From Streptomyces spinoverrucosus (GTDB lineage Bacteria > Actinomycetota > Actinomycetes > Streptomycetales > Streptomycetaceae), in the NCBI RefSeq assembly GCF_015712165.1, contig NZ_JADPZX010000001.1:7397501-7461500 (forward strand): a stretch of DNA of 64,000 nt. Direction: 5' to 3'. Within the stretch, counting starts at the first letter, position 1. Every line of letters begins with the position of its first letter. The notes under the pieces are model-generated. The model ran no database searches. It had not been told where the DNA came from and saw nothing but the letters and a program-made list of their open reading frames with translations. This document shows positions 7,477-16,635 of this stretch, in pieces. Made by a program: the position numbers and the translations under genes.

Positions 7477-10400
7477 ATGACCGACACCGGCCAGGTCCCG
7501 GGCGAGGGGCTGCCGGAGAACGCAGGCCTGGTGGAACAGCCGGGCGTTCCCGTTCCCGGCGCGTACACCTACGTCTCCGAGACGCCCGCCGAGGACGAAG
7601 ACCTGCTGCTGCCGGGCGCCCAGGGCGCGTGGGGCAACGAGGTGGCCCCGCCCGCGCCCGAGCCGGTCGTCGAGGCCGTCCACGAACCCGGCGCGCACGA
7701 GCTGTCCGGCCGTGACAGCGGCTCGGTCGACCTGACCGGCGTCCGCCTGCCGGGCCCGACGCCGCCCCCGGCGTCACCCGCGCCCGCCCCGGCGCCGCGC
7801 CGTCCGCTGCACATGGGCCCGCCGATCCCCGACACCTCCGCCAGCCCGGTCCGCTCCCTCGCCGACCGCGGGCCGGCGGGCGCGCCGGTACGGCAGCCGG
7901 TGCCGCAGGCCACCGGGCCCGAGTACCTCGACGTCCCGCGCGTGAGCGAGATGCCGCCGCAGGCGGCGGTGCCGCAAGGCGCGGTGCCGTGGGGTGGTAC
8001 CCAGCCCGCCGCGACGCAGCCTGCCGCGATGCCGACGCCGGTTGGCGCGGAGGTGACGCCTGCGGAAACGGTTGTTCCGACGGGGCAGGCGCATGGGCAG
8101 GCGCATGGGCAGGCGCTGGCGCAGGCCGACGTGGAGGCACCGGCGCAGGCGGAGGTGCACGCGCAGGTGGAGGCACCGGTACTAGCGCAGGCACCGGCGC
8201 AGGCGGAGGTGCACGCGCAGGTGGAAGCACCGGTACTAGCGCAGGCACCGGCGCAGGCGGAGGTGCACGCGCAGGCAGAGGTGCACGCGCAGGTGGAGGC
8301 ACCGGCACAAGCGCAGGCACCGGTGATGCAGGCCCAGGCTGAGACACACGTACAGGCCGACGCGCAGGCGCAGGCCGCCGCTGAGCCGGTGGGTGCGGCG
8401 CAGGCCGCGGTGGCGCGGATCGCCTCGGAGGCTGTGGCTTCCGGGAGTTCCGGGCAGGGTGAGCCCTACGCCGTGGACGCGGCGACCACTGTCGAGCAGG
8501 CGTTCGCCCCTGACGCCGGGGCGGCCGACGACACGGCGGTTGCGGGCACACCGGCCACGTCTGTTCCGGAACCCGAGCAGCTCCCTGAACCTGTTCCCGA
8601 TGCCGGACAGGCCGCTGAGCCCGCGGCGCCTGTGGTCTCCCGCGAAGTCCCGGAGAGCGAGCCTGCTCACGGTGGCGAGGAACCCCCCGCCGCCGTACCC
8701 GCCCCCGAGCCCGCGCAGCAAGCGGAGCCTGAGGTGGTGCAGGCCCAGGACGCAGCCGTGGCCGAACCCGAACCCGCCCTCGAGCCCGCCCCGGCACCGG
8801 CCCCCGAGCTGCCGAACGCCCCCGAGTCGGTCGTACCGGCTCCCGCTCCCGAACCCGCTCCGCAACCCGAGCAGCCCGCTGCCGTGGACGGGGAGGCTCA
8901 GGGCGCGGCCCCGGCCACGGACGAGCCCCTGACGCAGCCCGTCCCGCACCCCGAGTACACCGAGCCCGCCCAGGAACCCGTCGCCGCCGCCGAGGAGCAG
9001 CCGCAGGACACCGCGTCCGGCGTCACCCCGGCGCCCCAGCCGGAGCCGCCGGTGGGCCAGTTCGTCCCGGTGGAGGGCTCGGTGCCGACCACCCCGCACC
9101 TCGCGCCCACCCCGCCGCACCCGATCGTCCTCCCCACCCAGGACCAGGCGCCCGAGCCGCCGGCGCAGCCGGAAGCGGTGGCCACGGTCCCGGCCCCCCG
9201 CGAGGCCGACCCCACGCCCGCCCCGGCCACGCCCGAAGAGATGCCGGCCCCCGAACCCGTACAACTGGTACAGAACGCGGAGGACCTGGAAACCCGGGCC
9301 GCCGACCAGGAAGACCAGCAAGATCAGCAGGTTCAGCTGAACCAGCAAGACCCACAAGACCCACAAGAACTGCAAGAACTGCAAGACCCGCAAGACCCCC
9401 AAGAAATGAGCACGGCCCCCGTGGCAGAAGCACGACAGTCCACCGGCTCGGCCGCACCCGCCTACGACGACGCCGAGCGCGAGGCCGTACTGAAGGTCAT
9501 GCGCGAGCGGCGTGACATCCGCAACGGCTTCCGCAGCGACCCCATCCCGCACGAGGTGCTGCTCCGCGTCCTGGAGGCCGCCCACACCGCGCCCTCGGTC
9601 GGCCACTCGCAACCCTGGGACTTCGTCGTCATCCGCTCTGCCGAGACCCGGCACACGATGCACGAACTGGCGATGCGTCAGCGCGAGGCGTACGCGAAAT
9701 CGCTTCCGAAGGGCCGGGCGAAGCAGTTCAAGGAACTGAAGATCGAGGCGATCCTCGACACCCCGGTGAACATCGTCGTCACCGCCGACCCGACCCGCGG
9801 CGGTCGCCACACCCTCGGCCGCCACACGCAGCCGCAGATGGCCCCGTACTCCTCCGCGCTCGCCGTCGAGAACCTCTGGCTCGCCGCCCGCGCCGAGGGC
9901 CTCGGCGTCGGCTGGGTCAGCTTCTTCGACGAGCGCGAGATGGTCCGCGCCCTCGGCCTGCCCGAGCACCTGGAGGTCGTGGCGTACCTGTGCGTCGGGT
10001 ACGTCGACGAGTTCCCGGAGGAGCCCGAGCTGATGCAGGCGGGCTGGTCCAAGCGCCGCCCGCTGTCGTGGGTCGTGCACGAGGAGACGTACGGCCGCCG
10101 CGCGCTGCCCGGCGAGGAGCCGCACGACCTCCTCGCCGAGACCGTCGCGCAGATCCGCCCGCTGGACGCCAAGGCGCTCGGCGAGGCCTGGGAGCGGCAG
10201 AAGCGGATGACCAAGCCGGCCGGCGCGCTCGGCATGCTGGAGATCATCTCCGCCCAGCTGTCCGGCCTGTCCCGCCAGTGCCCGCCGCCGATCCCGGAAC
10301 CCGCGGCCGTCGCGATCTTCGCCGGCGACCACGGTGTGCACGCCCAGGGCGTCACCCCCTGGCCGCAGGAGGTCACCGGCCAGATGGTGGCCAACTTCCT

Positions 10401-11178
10401 CGGCGGCGGAGCGGTGTGCAACGCCTTCGCCAACCAGGTCGGCGCAGAGGTCTGCATCGTCGACGTGGGCGTCGCCGCGGAGCTCCCCTCCACGCCGGGT
10501 CTGCTGCCCCGCAAGGTCCGCCCGGGCACGGCCGACATGACGACGGGCCCCGCGATGACCCGCGAGGAGGCCAAGCAGGCCATCGAGGTGGGCATCGAGA
10601 CGGCCCGCGACCTGGTGGCGGCCGGCAACAAGGCCCTGCTCACCGGTGAGATGGGCATCGCCAACACCACCGCGTCCGCCGCCCTGATCTCGGTCTTCAC
10701 GGGCGCGGACCCGGCGGAGGTCACGGGCCGGGGCACCGGCATCAACGACGAGACCCTCGCCCGCAAGACCGAGGTCGTCCGTCGTGCCCTCGAACTCCAC
10801 CAGCCGGACCCGGCCGACCCCATCGGCGTCCTCGCGGCGATCGGCGGCCTCGAACACGCCGCCATCGTCGGCCTCCTCCTCGGCGGCGCGTCCCTGCGTA
10901 CGCCGGTGATCCTGGACGGCGTCAGCGCCGGCGCCGCGGCCCTCGTGGCCCGCGCCATCGCCCCCGAGGTCCTCGCGGCCTGCGTCGCGGGCCACCGCAG
11001 CGCCGAACCGGGCCATGTGGCGGCGTTGAACAAGCTGGGCCTGCGCCCCCTGGTCGACCTCGACCTCCGCCTCGGCGAGGGCACGGGCGCGCTGCTCGCG
11101 CTGCCGCTGGTACAGAGCACGGCGCGCGCGATGCACGAGGTGGCGACGTTCGACTCGGCGGGCGTCACCGAGAAGTAG
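7477..11178 (+). CDS. cobT: BluB-like nitroreductase fused to CobT, with long low-complexity N-terminus
   Basis: The product is 1233 aa, against ~350 for ordinary CobT. Residues 1-643 are Ala/Pro/Glu/Gln-rich without a recognisable fold and include an 18-residue tandem repeat. Residues ~665-875 are a flavin nitroreductase domain resembling BluB (R-R-D-I-R-N-G-F, S-V-G-H-S-Q-P-W-D, G-L-G-V-G-W-V-S-F-F), which makes 5,6-dimethylbenzimidazole from FMN. Residues ~890-1225 are CobT, which attaches that base to ribose phosphate from nicotinate mononucleotide; its catalytic Glu lies in G-E-G-T-G-A. The fusion joins making and activating the lower ligand of B12. The start is uncertain: ATG 7477 follows GGGCGAGGGG, and an internal Met codon at 9406 begins the BluB part. 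Confidence 0.85.
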   Translation: MTDTGQVPGEGLPENAGLVEQPGVPVPGAYTYVSETPAEDEDLLLPGAQGAWGNEVAPPAPEPVVEAVHEPGAHELSGRDSGSVDLTGVRLPGPTPPPASPAPAPAPRRPLHMGPPIPDTSASPVRSLADRGPAGAPVRQPVPQATGPEYLDVPRVSEMPPQAAVPQGAVPWGGTQPAATQPAAMPTPVGAEVTPAETVVPTGQAHGQAHGQALAQADVEAPAQAEVHAQVEAPVLAQAPAQAEVHAQVEAPVLAQAPAQAEVHAQAEVHAQVEAPAQAQAPVMQAQAETHVQADAQAQAAAEPVGAAQAAVARIASEAVASGSSGQGEPYAVDAATTVEQAFAPDAGAADDTAVAGTPATSVPEPEQLPEPVPDAGQAAEPAAPVVSREVPESEPAHGGEEPPAAVPAPEPAQQAEPEVVQAQDAAVAEPEPALEPAPAPAPELPNAPESVVPAPAPEPAPQPEQPAAVDGEAQGAAPATDEPLTQPVPHPEYTEPAQEPVAAAEEQPQDTASGVTPAPQPEPPVGQFVPVEGSVPTTPHLAPTPPHPIVLPTQDQAPEPPAQPEAVATVPAPREADPTPAPATPEEMPAPEPVQLVQNAEDLETRAADQEDQQDQQVQLNQQDPQDPQELQELQDPQDPQEMSTAPVAEARQSTGSAAPAYDDAEREAVLKVMRERRDIRNGFRSDPIPHEVLLRVLEAAHTAPSVGHSQPWDFVVIRSAETRHTMHELAMRQREAYAKSLPKGRAKQFKELKIEAILDTPVNIVVTADPTRGGRHTLGRHTQPQMAPYSSALAVENLWLAARAEGLGVGWVSFFDEREMVRALGLPEHLEVVAYLCVGYVDEFPEEPELMQAGWSKRRPLSWVVHEETYGRRALPGEEPHDLLAETVAQIRPLDAKALGEAWERQKRMTKPAGALGMLEIISAQLSGLSRQCPPPIPEPAAVAIFAGDHGVHAQGVTPWPQEVTGQMVANFLGGGAVCNAFANQVGAEVCIVDVGVAAELPSTPGLLPRKVRPGTADMTTGPAMTREEAKQAIEVGIETARDLVAAGNKALLTGEMGIANTTASAALISVFTGADPAEVTGRGTGINDETLARKTEVVRRALELHQPDPADPIGVLAAIGGLEHAAIVGLLLGGASLRTPVILDGVSAGAAALVARAIAPEVLAACVAGHRSAEPGHVAALNKLGLRPLVDLDLRLGEGTGALLALPLVQSTARAMHEVATFDSAGVTEK
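8143..8310 (+). repeat. 54-bp in-frame tandem repeat inside cobT
   Basis: Two full 54-bp units begin at 8161 and 8215, nearly identical, with partial units on both sides. Each encodes the 18 residues A-Q-V-E-A-P-V-L-A-Q-A-P-A-Q-A-E-V-H. The unit is a multiple of three, so copy-number change would keep the reading frame. Confidence 0.85.
9300..9405 (+). repeat. Gln/Asp/Pro/Leu short-repeat tract inside cobT
   Basis: Short units Q-D-Q, Q-D-P and Q-E-L repeat just before the BluB domain, encoded by CAAGAC and CAAGAA-type words. It marks the end of the low-complexity extension. Probably a flexible linker. Confidence 0.7.
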
Positions 11179-11190
11179 CCCCCGGCCGCC

Positions 11191-11228
11191 GGTGGGGTGG
11201 GCAGGCGCTCCGTCGCCCCCACCCCACC
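11191..11228 (+). terminator. Inverted repeat after cobT
   Basis: GGTGGGGTGGG pairs with CCCACCCCACC across a 16-nt loop, 12 bp past the cobT stop. A plausible terminator. A TAAAAT -10-like hexamer for the next gene lies further on, at 11253. Confidence 0.45.
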
Positions 11229-11324
11229 CCCGCCGTACCCTGAACCCACGTCTAAAATCCGCACGTCAGGGCTGCTCCAGAGCCGTAGCGCCCATCGCAC
11301 GCCCGCACGAGGAGCCGCACCCTC

Positions 11325-12557
11325 ATGGCCGAACACCCCGCCTACCCCGTAGGTCTCCGCCTCACCGGCCGCCGAGTGGTCGTCCTCGGCGGCGGTCAGG
11401 TCGCCCAGCGCCGCCTCCCCGCCCTGATCGCGGCCGGCGCGGACATCCTCCTCGTGTCCCCGGACGCCACCCCGTCGGTGGAAGCCATGGCGGACGCGGG
11501 CGAGATCACCTGGGAGAAACGGCCCTACGCCGAAGGCGACCTCGCCGACGCCTGGTACGCCCTGATCGCCACCAGCGACCACGAGGCCAACACCCGCGCC
11601 TCGGCGGAAGCGGAACGCCACCGGGTCTGGTGCGTCCGCTCCGACGACGCCGACGCGGCCACCGCCTGGACCCCGGCCACCGGCCACAGCGAGGGCGTCA
11701 CCGTCGCGATCCTCACGACCGACACCAAGTCCCGCGACCCCCGCCACACCGCCGCCATCCGCGACGCGGTCGTCGAGGGCCTGCGCGACGGCACCCTCGT
11801 TGCCCCCCACCACCGCACCCGCACCCCCGGCGTCGCCCTGGTCGGCGGCGGCCCCGGCGACCCGGACCTGATCACGGTGCGCGGCCGCCGCCTGCTCGCC
11901 GAGGCCGACGTCGTCATCGCCGACCGCCTCGGCCCCCGCGACCTGCTCGCCGAACTGCCGCCGCACGTCGAGGTGATCGACGCGGCGAAGATCCCGTACG
12001 GCCGCTACATGGCCCAGGAGGCCATCAACAACGCCCTGATCGAACACGCCAAGCAGGGCAAGTCCGTCGTACGCCTCAAGGGCGGCGACCCCTTCGTCTT
12101 CGGCCGTGGCATGGAGGAGGCCCAGGCCCTCGCCGAGGCCGGCATCCCGTGCACGGTCGTCCCCGGCATCTCCAGCTCCATCTCGGTCCCGGGGGCGGCC
12201 GGCATCCCGGTCACCCACCGTGGGGTCGCGCACGAGTTCACCGTGGTCAGCGGCCATGTCGCCCCCGACGACGAGCGCTCCCTCGTGGACTGGCCGTCCC
12301 TCGCCAAGCTCACCGGCACGCTGGTGATCCTGATGGGCGTCGACAAGATCGGCCGGATCGCCGAGACCCTCGTCGCCCACGGCAAGCCGGCCGACACGCC
12401 CGTCGCGCTGGTCCAGGAGGGCACGACCGCGGCCCAGCGCCGCGTCGACGCGACCCTGGCGACGGTCGCCGAGACGGTGCTTGAGCAGGAGGTCAAGCCG
12501 CCGGCGGTCATCGTCATCGGCGAGGTCGTCAAGGTAGGCCCGCAGACCTCCGCGTAA
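11325..12557 (+). CDS. cysG: Siroheme synthase / uroporphyrinogen-III C-methyltransferase
   Basis: The product is 410 aa. The N-terminal ~160 residues have the dinucleotide loop L-G-G-G-Q-V-A-Q-R-R of precorrin-2 dehydrogenase/ferrochelatase. The C-terminal ~240 residues are the SAM uroporphyrinogen-III methylase, with V-G-G-G-P-G-D-P-D-L-I-T near 167, G-G-D-P-F-V-F-G-R-G near 255 and the P-G-I-S-S region. The enzyme makes precorrin-2, the branch point to siroheme (sulfite/nitrite reduction) and B12, which fits its place next to cobL and cobT. It starts at ATG after GAGGAG. Confidence 0.93.
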   Translation: MAEHPAYPVGLRLTGRRVVVLGGGQVAQRRLPALIAAGADILLVSPDATPSVEAMADAGEITWEKRPYAEGDLADAWYALIATSDHEANTRASAEAERHRVWCVRSDDADAATAWTPATGHSEGVTVAILTTDTKSRDPRHTAAIRDAVVEGLRDGTLVAPHHRTRTPGVALVGGGPGDPDLITVRGRRLLAEADVVIADRLGPRDLLAELPPHVEVIDAAKIPYGRYMAQEAINNALIEHAKQGKSVVRLKGGDPFVFGRGMEEAQALAEAGIPCTVVPGISSSISVPGAAGIPVTHRGVAHEFTVVSGHVAPDDERSLVDWPSLAKLTGTLVILMGVDKIGRIAETLVAHGKPADTPVALVQEGTTAAQRRVDATLATVAETVLEQEVKPPAVIVIGEVVKVGPQTSA

Positions 12558-12621
12558 CCCCGGGTAACACAACCCGTCCCGAGCCGTTGGCACCGTACGC
12601 ACGACAAGGCAGTATCACCCT

Positions 12622-13440
12622 GTGGCCGATCTCATCACCGTCGAGGATCCCGACGACCCGCGCCTGCGCGACTACACGGGCCTGACCGACGTCGAACTGC
12701 GCCGCAAGCGCGAACCCGCCGAGGGCCTGTTCATCGCCGAGGGCGAGAAGGTCATCCGGCGGGCGAAGGACGCGGGCTACGAGATGCGGTCGATGCTGCT
12801 GTCCGCCAAGTGGGTCGACGTCATGCGCGACGTCATCGACGAACTCCCGGCCCCCGTCTACGCGGTCAGCCCGGAACTCGCCGAACAGGTCACCGGCTAC
12901 CACGTGCACCGCGGCGCCCTCGCCTCCATGCAGCGCAAGCCCCTGCCCACGGCCGCCGAGCTGCTCCGGACCGCCCGCCGCGTCGTGATCATGGAGTCGG
13001 TCAACGATCACACCAACATCGGCGCGATCTTCCGCTCGGCCGCGGCCCTCGGCATGGACGCGGTCCTGCTGTCACCGGACTGCGCCGACCCGCTGTACCG
13101 CCGCAGCGTCAAGGTGTCGATGGGTGCGGTCTTCTCCGTGCCCTACGCCCGCCTGGACACCTGGCCCAAGGGCCTGGACTCGGTCCGCGAGGCCGGTTTC
13201 ACGCTGCTCGCCCTCACCCCCGACGAGAAGGCCAGGCCCCTCGACGAGGCCGCCCCGCACCGGATGGACCGCGTCGCGCTCATGCTCGGCGCCGAGGGCG
13301 ACGGCCTGTCCACCCAGGCCCTGGTCGCCGCCGACGAATGGGTCCGCATCCCGATGTCCCACGGCGTCGACTCCCTCAACGTGGGCGCGGCGGCCGCGGT
13401 CGCGTTCTACGCGGTCGCGACGGGCCGCCCGCAGCCGTAA
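12622..13440 (+). CDS. TrmH/SpoU-family RNA methyltransferase
   Basis: The product is 272 aa. An N-terminal substrate-binding part (~1-110) is followed by the SpoU knot domain. Its motifs are visible: N-D-H-T-N-I-G-A-I-F-R-S-A (motif 1), L-M-L-G-A-E-G-D-G-L-S (motif 2) and I-P-M-S-H-G-V-D-S-L-N-V-G-A-A (motif 3). These enzymes 2'-O-methylate ribose in tRNA or rRNA with SAM. The exact RNA target cannot be read. It starts at GTG 12622 and runs convergent to the kinase gene with only 22 bp between stops. Confidence 0.92.
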   Translation: MADLITVEDPDDPRLRDYTGLTDVELRRKREPAEGLFIAEGEKVIRRAKDAGYEMRSMLLSAKWVDVMRDVIDELPAPVYAVSPELAEQVTGYHVHRGALASMQRKPLPTAAELLRTARRVVIMESVNDHTNIGAIFRSAAALGMDAVLLSPDCADPLYRRSVKVSMGAVFSVPYARLDTWPKGLDSVREAGFTLLALTPDEKARPLDEAAPHRMDRVALMLGAEGDGLSTQALVAADEWVRIPMSHGVDSLNVGAAAAVAFYAVATGRPQP

Positions 13441-13462
13441 CGGCCTACGGGGAGACGTACCG

Positions 13463-14854
13463 CTACGACCTCCTCAGCGCCCCCTTGTCGAGCGGCCGGT
13501 GGTCCGGCAGCACATGCTCCTGCCGCTCGCCCGCGCCGCCTCGCTGGTCGCCGAGCCCACGCGCCGACCCCTGGCAGCCCTGCACCACACCGATGCCGAG
13601 CGCCACGAGCAGCGTCACGACCACGAACACGAACAGCCGCTGCCGCAGCAACCGCGGATTGGCCGGCCGCCGTCCGGTCCCGGTGGGCCGCGGCGAGGGA
13701 CGACCGGCGCCGCGCGGTGTCGTACGGCCGCCGCTGCCGCCGCCGGATCGGGGCGTGTTGCGCGCCGGCGTGTTCCGCGAGGCGGGGGTGTTCCGCGCCC
13801 CGGACCGCGACGGAGTGGCGCCGTTCCGGGCGGCGGCACCGCCGGCCCGGGCCGGAGTTCCGCCCCGCGCCGGGGCGGGACCGCGCGAGCTGCCGCCGCT
13901 CCGGGGCGCCGGAGTCACCGGCCCGCCCTGCTGCCGCCGCGGGGCGCGGTCGGGGTAGGTGTCGGCGAGCCGCCCGGTGGGACGGTCCGCCTCGCCGGAG
14001 CGCGGCGCGGGCGGCCGCCCCTCGATCAGGCCGTGCGCCTCACGAGCGGCGATCTCCTTCAGCCGCAGCGACAGCTCCAACGTGCTCGGCCGCTCCTCGG
14101 GGTCCTTCGCCAGACAGGCCCGGACGAGCGGAGCCAGCGCGTCCGGTACGCCCTGCAGCTGGGGTTCCTCGTGGACGACCCGGTACAGCATGACCTCGGA
14201 ACTGCCGTGCCCGAAGGGCGAGTCGCCAGTGGAGGCGTACGCCAGGGTCGCGCCGAGCGAGAACACGTCCGTGGCCGGTGTGACCGCGGCACCGCGCACC
14301 TGCTCGGGCGCGAGGAAGCCGGGCGAGCCGACGGCCGTGCCGACGTGGGTGAGCGTGGAGGCCCCGGTCGCCCAGGCGATGCCGAAGTCGATGATCCGGG
14401 GGCCCTTGGGGGAGAGCAGGATGTTGGACGGCTTCAGGTCCCGGTGGACGACCCCGGCCTCGTGCACCGCGACCAGCCCCTCCGACAGGGCGGCCCCGAC
14501 CGCGGCGACATCGGCGGCGGCGAGCGCCCCCTCGTCGGCGACCTTGTCGTGCAGGGAGGGCCCGGGCACGTACTGGGTGGCGAACCACGGCCGGTCCGCC
14601 TCCAGGTCCGCCGCGACGAGCCGCGCGGTGCAGCCGCCACGGATCCGCCGCGCCGCGGAGACCTCACGGGCGAACCGCGACCGGAACTCCTGATCCTCCG
14701 CCAGGTCCGGGCGGATCACCTTCAGGGCGACCCGCTGCCCCTTCTTGTCGGAGCCCAGGTAGACCACGCCCATCCCGCCCGCGCCGAGCCGTCTGTGCAG
14801 CCTGAACGAGCCGACGACGCGCGGGTCCTCGCGCCTCAGGCGCATCATCGCCAT
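13463..14854 (-). CDS. Membrane-anchored Ser/Thr protein kinase (Hanks/PknB type)
   Basis: The product is 463 aa. The kinase domain (~17-275) has the glycine loop L-G-A-G-G-M-G-V-V-Y (23-32), Lys45, the catalytic loop H-R-D-L-K-P-S-N (137-144) and D-F-G (156-158), so it looks active. Residues ~285-400 are a Pro/Arg/Ser/Thr-rich juxtamembrane linker. A single membrane helix follows (~407-424), then a short outside tail of ~37 residues with no PASTA or sensor domain. ATG 14854 was chosen because GGGG lies six bases ahead; in-frame ATGs at 14860 and 14890 fit less well. Confidence 0.92.
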   Translation of the reverse strand: MAMMRLRREDPRVVGSFRLHRRLGAGGMGVVYLGSDKKGQRVALKVIRPDLAEDQEFRSRFAREVSAARRIRGGCTARLVAADLEADRPWFATQYVPGPSLHDKVADEGALAAADVAAVGAALSEGLVAVHEAGVVHRDLKPSNILLSPKGPRIIDFGIAWATGASTLTHVGTAVGSPGFLAPEQVRGAAVTPATDVFSLGATLAYASTGDSPFGHGSSEVMLYRVVHEEPQLQGVPDALAPLVRACLAKDPEERPSTLELSLRLKEIAAREAHGLIEGRPPAPRSGEADRPTGRLADTYPDRAPRRQQGGPVTPAPRSGGSSRGPAPARGGTPARAGGAAARNGATPSRSGARNTPASRNTPARNTPRSGGGSGGRTTPRGAGRPSPRPTGTGRRPANPRLLRQRLFVFVVVTLLVALGIGVVQGCQGSARGLGDQRGGAGERQEHVLPDHRPLDKGALRRS

Positions 14855-15056
14855 GTTCATCCCCGCTGCCCGGTCCGTGTGACGTGGCACAGCTTACGTT
14901 TCCGTGGCCGCCTGCGCGCAGAGGCCGCGCCCTCTCGGCCCGATGGATTGTCAGTGCCGGGTGCGAGACTTGAGGGGTGGTCAGGGAGTGTGCCGTCAGG
15001 GCGCCTTTGCGCCTTGCGCGCTTCCAACCGCCCGTCGCAGAAGGGGGATTGGGCCC

Positions 15057-15326
15057 ATGAAGGGTGACCGAGTGGAGATAGTCGTGGACGCCGGGGACAC
15101 GACACGGACGTACGAGGTGGTGGCGAGCAGGGCGGGCCGCCGGGTGGAGACGGCGGTACGGCGAGGTGTCGTGGAAGTGAGCGAAGTCACGCGAACCGGC
15201 GTTGTGGTCCGTACGGCGCGGTTCATGGCGAACAGGGTGCTGGCTCTGGTCGAGCAGCCGGTGCCCCGCGAGGACAGCTCGGAAAACACCGGACACACCG
15301 GGCGTCCCCTCCGGGAAGACCCCTAG
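15057..15326 (+). CDS. Small conserved hypothetical protein
   Basis: The product is 89 aa, from ATG after AAGGGGGAT. The first ~65 residues look like a small beta-rich domain (R-V-E-I-V-V-D-A-G, T-Y-E-V-V-A-S, V-V-V-R-T-A-R-F-M), and the tail is charged and disordered. No membrane segment or catalytic motif. Divergent from the kinase gene. I do not recognise a function. Confidence 0.75.
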   Translation: MKGDRVEIVVDAGDTTRTYEVVASRAGRRVETAVRRGVVEVSEVTRTGVVVRTARFMANRVLALVEQPVPREDSSENTGHTGRPLREDP

Positions 15327-15531
15327 ACCTAGGACCGTTTCTCCACCCAGGGGAGTACTCGTCCTCGCATGGCTCATCCTCCGGGAGGCCCGCCAATCGG
15401 TACGAGGGCATGACGCCCGGCACCCTCTCGCGCACCTAGATTTGAGGTCAAGCGGCGGGTGCAGCACTCGTCCCCCGAGGTCAGACACCCGCCGCTGCCA
15501 ATGACAACTGAGAACGGTCAGGAGAGGGACC

Positions 15532-15738
15532 ATGGCCCACACGGCACCGCGGACACTGATCCGCGAGCAGGGACGCAAGGCGCACGCCGCGTTCCGCCCG
15601 CGCCGCACGGGCCGCCGCCACCCCCTGGTGGCAACGGCCATGGCCCTTCCTCTGGCGGTCCTGCTCCTCGTCGTCTTCGACGGCTGGGAGACAGTGGCCA
15701 CACAGGCGTCGTCCGTGGGCGTGATGCTGGGGCGCTGA
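15532..15738 (+). CDS. Small single-pass membrane protein
   Basis: The product is 68 aa, with a strong GGAGAGGGACC ribosome site. The first ~30 residues are Arg/Lys-rich, followed by one hydrophobic segment (V-A-T-A-M-A-L-P-L-A-V-L-L-L-V-V-F) and a short tail. The positive-inside rule puts the N-terminus in the cytoplasm. Nearby is a clear terminator. Function unknown. Confidence 0.7.
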   Translation: MAHTAPRTLIREQGRKAHAAFRPRRTGRRHPLVATAMALPLAVLLLVVFDGWETVATQASSVGVMLGR

Positions 15739-15822
15739 GCGGCGACCCCAGGCCCGGAAGAGCGGTCCGGGCGGGGACATCCACCCATAACCCCGTGGGG
15801 ACGGGGGTGCGGCGGACGGCAA

Positions 15823-15856
15823 AATGCCGGCGCAGCTGGGGAGCTGCGCCGGCATT
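15823..15856. terminator. Perfect 15-bp hairpin terminator
   Basis: AATGCCGGCGCAGCT, a GGGG loop, then AGCTGCGCCGGCATT, followed by GCTTTG. It lies 84 bp beyond the small membrane protein gene and works in either orientation. Confidence 0.8.
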
Positions 15857-16087
15857 GCTTTGCCCGGGGGAGAGGGAGAGAGGACAACTGACGCACGACG
15901 TGCGGCCTAGGGGCAACGGGCCCCACCCTCAGCCGCCCGCGCACACGGACCCGGGCACCTCAGCCCGCGCCCCAGCCACTCCCGCACGCGCCCCAGCCAC
16001 TTCCCAGCGCGCAGACCCACCTCCCCCATACGCACCCACCCACGCACACGACCCTGGCCAACCGCCGCGCACCCCAGCCACCCACAG

Positions 16088-16364
16088 TCGGACCCGCGCA
16101 CGGCGCGTGCGGACCTGGCCGACCGGCGCGCGGCCCAGTCCCCCGCAGTCGGCCCTGCGCATGGCGCGTGCGGACCTGGCCAATCGGCGCGCGGCCCAGT
16201 CCCCCGCAGTCGGACCCGCGCACGGCGCGTGCGGACCTGGCCGACCGGCGCGCGGCCCAGTCGCCCGCAGTCGGACCTGCGCATGGCGCGTGCGGACCTG
16301 GCCGACCGGCGCGCGGCCCAGTCGCCCGCAGTCGGCCCCGCGCATGGCGCGTGCGGACCTGGCA
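16088..16364. repeat. 61-bp tandem repeat, about 4.5 copies
   Basis: Units begin at 16088, 16149, 16210, 16271 and 16332 (last partial), exactly 61 bp apart, each opening TCGGnCCnGCGCAnGGCGCG. Differences between units are single-base changes. Because 61 is not a multiple of three, it is not an in-frame protein repeat. Confidence 0.92.
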
Positions 16365-16635
16365 CCCCGGACGCGGACCCGGCAACCTCCGACGTGAACC
16401 CAGCCACCCCACACGCGGACCGGGCCACCCCTCCACGGACCCAGCCAACTCCACACGCGGCCCCAGCCAACCGCCGCGAGCCCCAGCCACCCCACCCTCC
16501 GCCCAGCCGCGGGCAGTCGTGCCGCTGGGGCGGCACGGGTGGGCGCGGGCGGCACCCCGTCAGCGCCGGGCCGCGCGACTCCCCCCGCCCCGGCCACGAC
16601 GCCGCGAACCCACGAACATGGCCCGGCCTACACCA

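Noticed and set aside
8236..12602. Very long open frames on the minus strand opposite cobT and cysG
   Set aside because: Both plus-strand genes show clear domains; the reverse frames have the amino-acid bias of antisense Streptomyces coding DNA and no motifs.
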